Positions 4,516-5,994 of a stretch of DNA of 5,994 bases are shown in pieces. Source of the DNA: Bacillota bacterium (GTDB lineage: Bacteria; Bacillota; Clostridia; Tissierellales; Peptoniphilaceae); contig JAEXBU010000078.1 in NCBI GenBank assembly GCA_023393815.1, positions 1 through 5,994 of the forward strand, read 5' to 3'. Made by a program: the position numbers and the translations under genes. The notes beneath the pieces were generated by a model, which made no database searches, was not told the origin of the DNA, and was given only the letters and a program-made list of their open reading frames with translations. Within the stretch, counting starts at the first letter, position 1. Every line of letters starts with the position of its first letter.

Positions 4516-5994
4516 TGATCGTCAGAAGGAAGCCATACTCCACACGGATGGGCCGCTTTTGGTGTTGGCCGGTGCGGGCAGTGGGAAGACGCGGGTGGTA
4601 ACGGGGAAAATTGCCTACCTTATCGAAGAAAAAGGCGTCTCGCCTTACCGCATTCTTGCCATAACCTTTACGAACAAGGCGGCAAAAGAAATGAAGGAGC
4701 GGGTGGCAGTACACTTGGGACGAGATGTGGATGGTATGTGGATCAGTACCTTCCATTCCATGTGCGTTCGAATTCTCCGCGGCGACATTCATCATTTGGG
4801 CTACGACAAACATTTCGCCATTTACGACAGCGCCGATCAGAAGACGCTTATCAAAGAGTGCATGAAAGAATTAAATATAAACAAGGAGATGGTGAAGCCT
4901 TATGGACTCTTAAGCCAAATTTCCGCCTGGAAAAACGAAGGAACAGATCCGGATAGCGCCATGAAGGAATATTTCGGCGATTTCTACGGACGGCAAACGG
5001 CGGAAGTCTATCGCCTCTATGAAAAGAAAAAGCGGGAAAATAACGCCTTGGATTTCGACGATCTTCTGGTAAAGACGGTGGAATTGTTTCAAGAAAGACC
5101 CGACGTCCTCGCCTACTATCAGCAGAAATTTGATTTTCTTTTCGTAGATGAATACCAGGATACGAACCACATTCAGTACTTGTTGGTAAAAATGCTCGCG
5201 GGAAATGCGAAAAATCTCACCGTGGTCGGCGACAACGATCAGTCCATTTACCGTTGGCGGGGAGCGGACATTGGCAATATCCTTTCCTTTGAAAAGGACT
5301 TTCCCGGTGCCAAGACGATCTTGCTGGAGCAAAATTACCGTTCCACCACGCCGATTTTGAGCTGCGCCAACGCGTTGATCGCCAACAATCCCGTCTTAAA
5401 AGAAAAAAAACTATGGACGGATCATTCGGGCGGCGACCCGGTCGTGTACCGGGAGTTTTACCACAATACGGAAGAAGAAATGGCCGTGGTTCAGAAGATG
5501 GAGCACTTAAATTACAAGGGTACGGCCTACGGAGATATGGCGATTTTGTACCGCACCAACGCCCAGTCCCGCGGGCTTGAAGAAGCCCTTATGCGGGAAG
5601 GGATTCCCTATCAGGTTGTCGGCGGCCTGCGCTTTTATGACCGAAAGGAAATCAAGGATGTGATCGCCTATTTGTCCGCCGTCGATAATCCGAAGGACGA
5701 CATTACCGTGGCCAGGATTGTCAACGTTCCCAAAAGAGGGATAGGGGATACGACGCTGGAGAAGTTGCGGGAATACGCTACTCGCCACGGCATGAGTTTA
5801 TTTTCCGTTATGGAAGGGTTGGACGAGAATCCGGAATTGAACATACGCGCCCAGAAAAAGATTCGCGATTTCGTCAACTTGATTCACCTTTTACAGTTGA
5901 AACAAGGGGAATTGAGTCTGGCGGAATTGGTTGAGGCGGTGTTGTTTGAAAGCGGTTACGCGGAAGATTTGCGGCGGGAAGATACGGTGGAATC
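4496..5994 (+). CDS. pcrA: ATP-dependent DNA helicase PcrA/UvrD (SF1), N-terminal 499 codons; runs off right edge
   Basis: PcrA is a 3'-5' DNA helicase that works in repair and in removing RecA or stalled complexes from DNA; it is the usual UvrD-type helicase of Bacillota. Counting from TTG 4496, the motifs run in order: Q motif YNDRQKEAI at 6-14, Walker A AGAGSGKT at 25-32, Ia AITFTNKAAKEM, Ib ISTFHSMCVRIL, Walker B DEYQDTN at 218-224, motif III GDNDQSIYRWRGA at 245-257, motif IV QNYRST at 279-284 and IVa ILYRTNAQSRGLEEAL. Motifs V and VI lie past the window; the family is about 700-750 residues. No ATG is usable: the next in-frame ATG, in KEMKERV, would remove the Walker A loop, and an in-frame TAG at 4469-4471 bars any start further upstream. 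That leaves GTG 4493, TTG 4496 or TTG 4499; I chose 4496 from ribosome binding site spacing. The start overlaps tcdA by about 20 nt. No broken motif is seen. Confidence 0.95.
   Translation, partial: MLLANYNDRQKEAILHTDGPLLVLAGAGSGKTRVVTGKIAYLIEEKGVSPYRILAITFTNKAAKEMKERVAVHLGRDVDGMWISTFHSMCVRILRGDIHHLGYDKHFAIYDSADQKTLIKECMKELNINKEMVKPYGLLSQISAWKNEGTDPDSAMKEYFGDFYGRQTAEVYRLYEKKKRENNALDFDDLLVKTVELFQERPDVLAYYQQKFDFLFVDEYQDTNHIQYLLVKMLAGNAKNLTVVGDNDQSIYRWRGADIGNILSFEKDFPGAKTILLEQNYRSTTPILSCANALIANNPVLKEKKLWTDHSGGDPVVYREFYHNTEEEMAVVQKMEHLNYKGTAYGDMAILYRTNAQSRGLEEALMREGIPYQVVGGLRFYDRKEIKDVIAYLSAVDNPKDDITVARIVNVPKRGIGDTTLEKLREYATRHGMSLFSVMEGLDENPELNIRAQKKIRDFVNLIHLLQLKQGELSLAELVEAVLFESGYAEDLRREDTVE

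Noticed and set aside
4511..4516. Perfect TATAAT at the tcdA/helicase junction
   Set aside because: It lies downstream of every possible helicase start codon, has no TG extension and no -35 box at proper spacing. A transcript from it could not carry the helicase start.
4515..4517. ATG overlapping the tcdA stop (TAATG), a classic coupling site
   Set aside because: This frame is not the helicase frame and ends within about 30 codons with no family-like content.
4910..5332. Minus-strand open frame opposite helicase motifs II-III
   Set aside because: It is antisense to the conserved Walker B and motif III region of the helicase, with no independent evidence of coding.

Overview
The window looks like ordinary chromosomal DNA from a Gram-positive anaerobe of the Bacillota, of a Clostridia/Tissierellia type. 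The grounds are strong AGGAGG-type ribosome binding sites, a PcrA-type helicase, a secreted protein with S-layer homology (SLH) domains, and a siroheme/tetrapyrrole gene cluster. Base composition is moderate and not strongly AT-rich. I cannot name a genus from sequence alone; the phylum is inference.

Left third (1-1543, minus strand): a tightly packed tetrapyrrole operon read right to left. It encodes a precorrin-2 dehydrogenase/sirohydrochlorin ferrochelatase-like protein (sirC/met8 type, 926-1543), porphobilinogen deaminase (hemC, 79-957), and the first 28 codons of a probable uroporphyrinogen-III C-methyltransferase (cobA type, 1-86) that runs off the left edge. Each gene overlaps the next (32 nt, then 8 nt), so translational coupling is likely. 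The products act around uroporphyrinogen III: HemC makes its linear precursor, CobA methylates uroporphyrinogen III to precorrin-2, and the SirC-like protein oxidises precorrin-2 to sirohydrochlorin. That leads to siroheme or cobalamin.

Middle (1544-3753): a 152-bp divergent intergenic region holds two back-to-back promoters, each with a perfect extended -10 box. It is followed by a 664-residue secreted SLH protein (1696-3690) with a signal peptide, three degenerate SLH repeats and a roughly 430-residue C-terminal part of unknown function that seems built from repeated beta-rich modules. A strong intrinsic terminator follows at 3719-3755.

Right part (3734-5994, plus strand): a third extended -10 promoter is interleaved with that terminator. 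It drives tcdA (3793-4515), encoding the tRNA t6A37 dehydratase, and then, overlapping by about 20 nt, a PcrA/UvrD superfamily 1 DNA helicase (from about 4496) whose last third lies beyond the window. The helicase lacks an ATG start, so its start must be one of three consecutive GTG/TTG codons.

I found no mobile element, CRISPR array, RNA gene, phage gene or defence system. I see no convincing undescribed system. The points most worth a second look are the uncharacterised C-terminal part of the SLH protein, the interleaved terminator and promoter, and the non-ATG helicase start.
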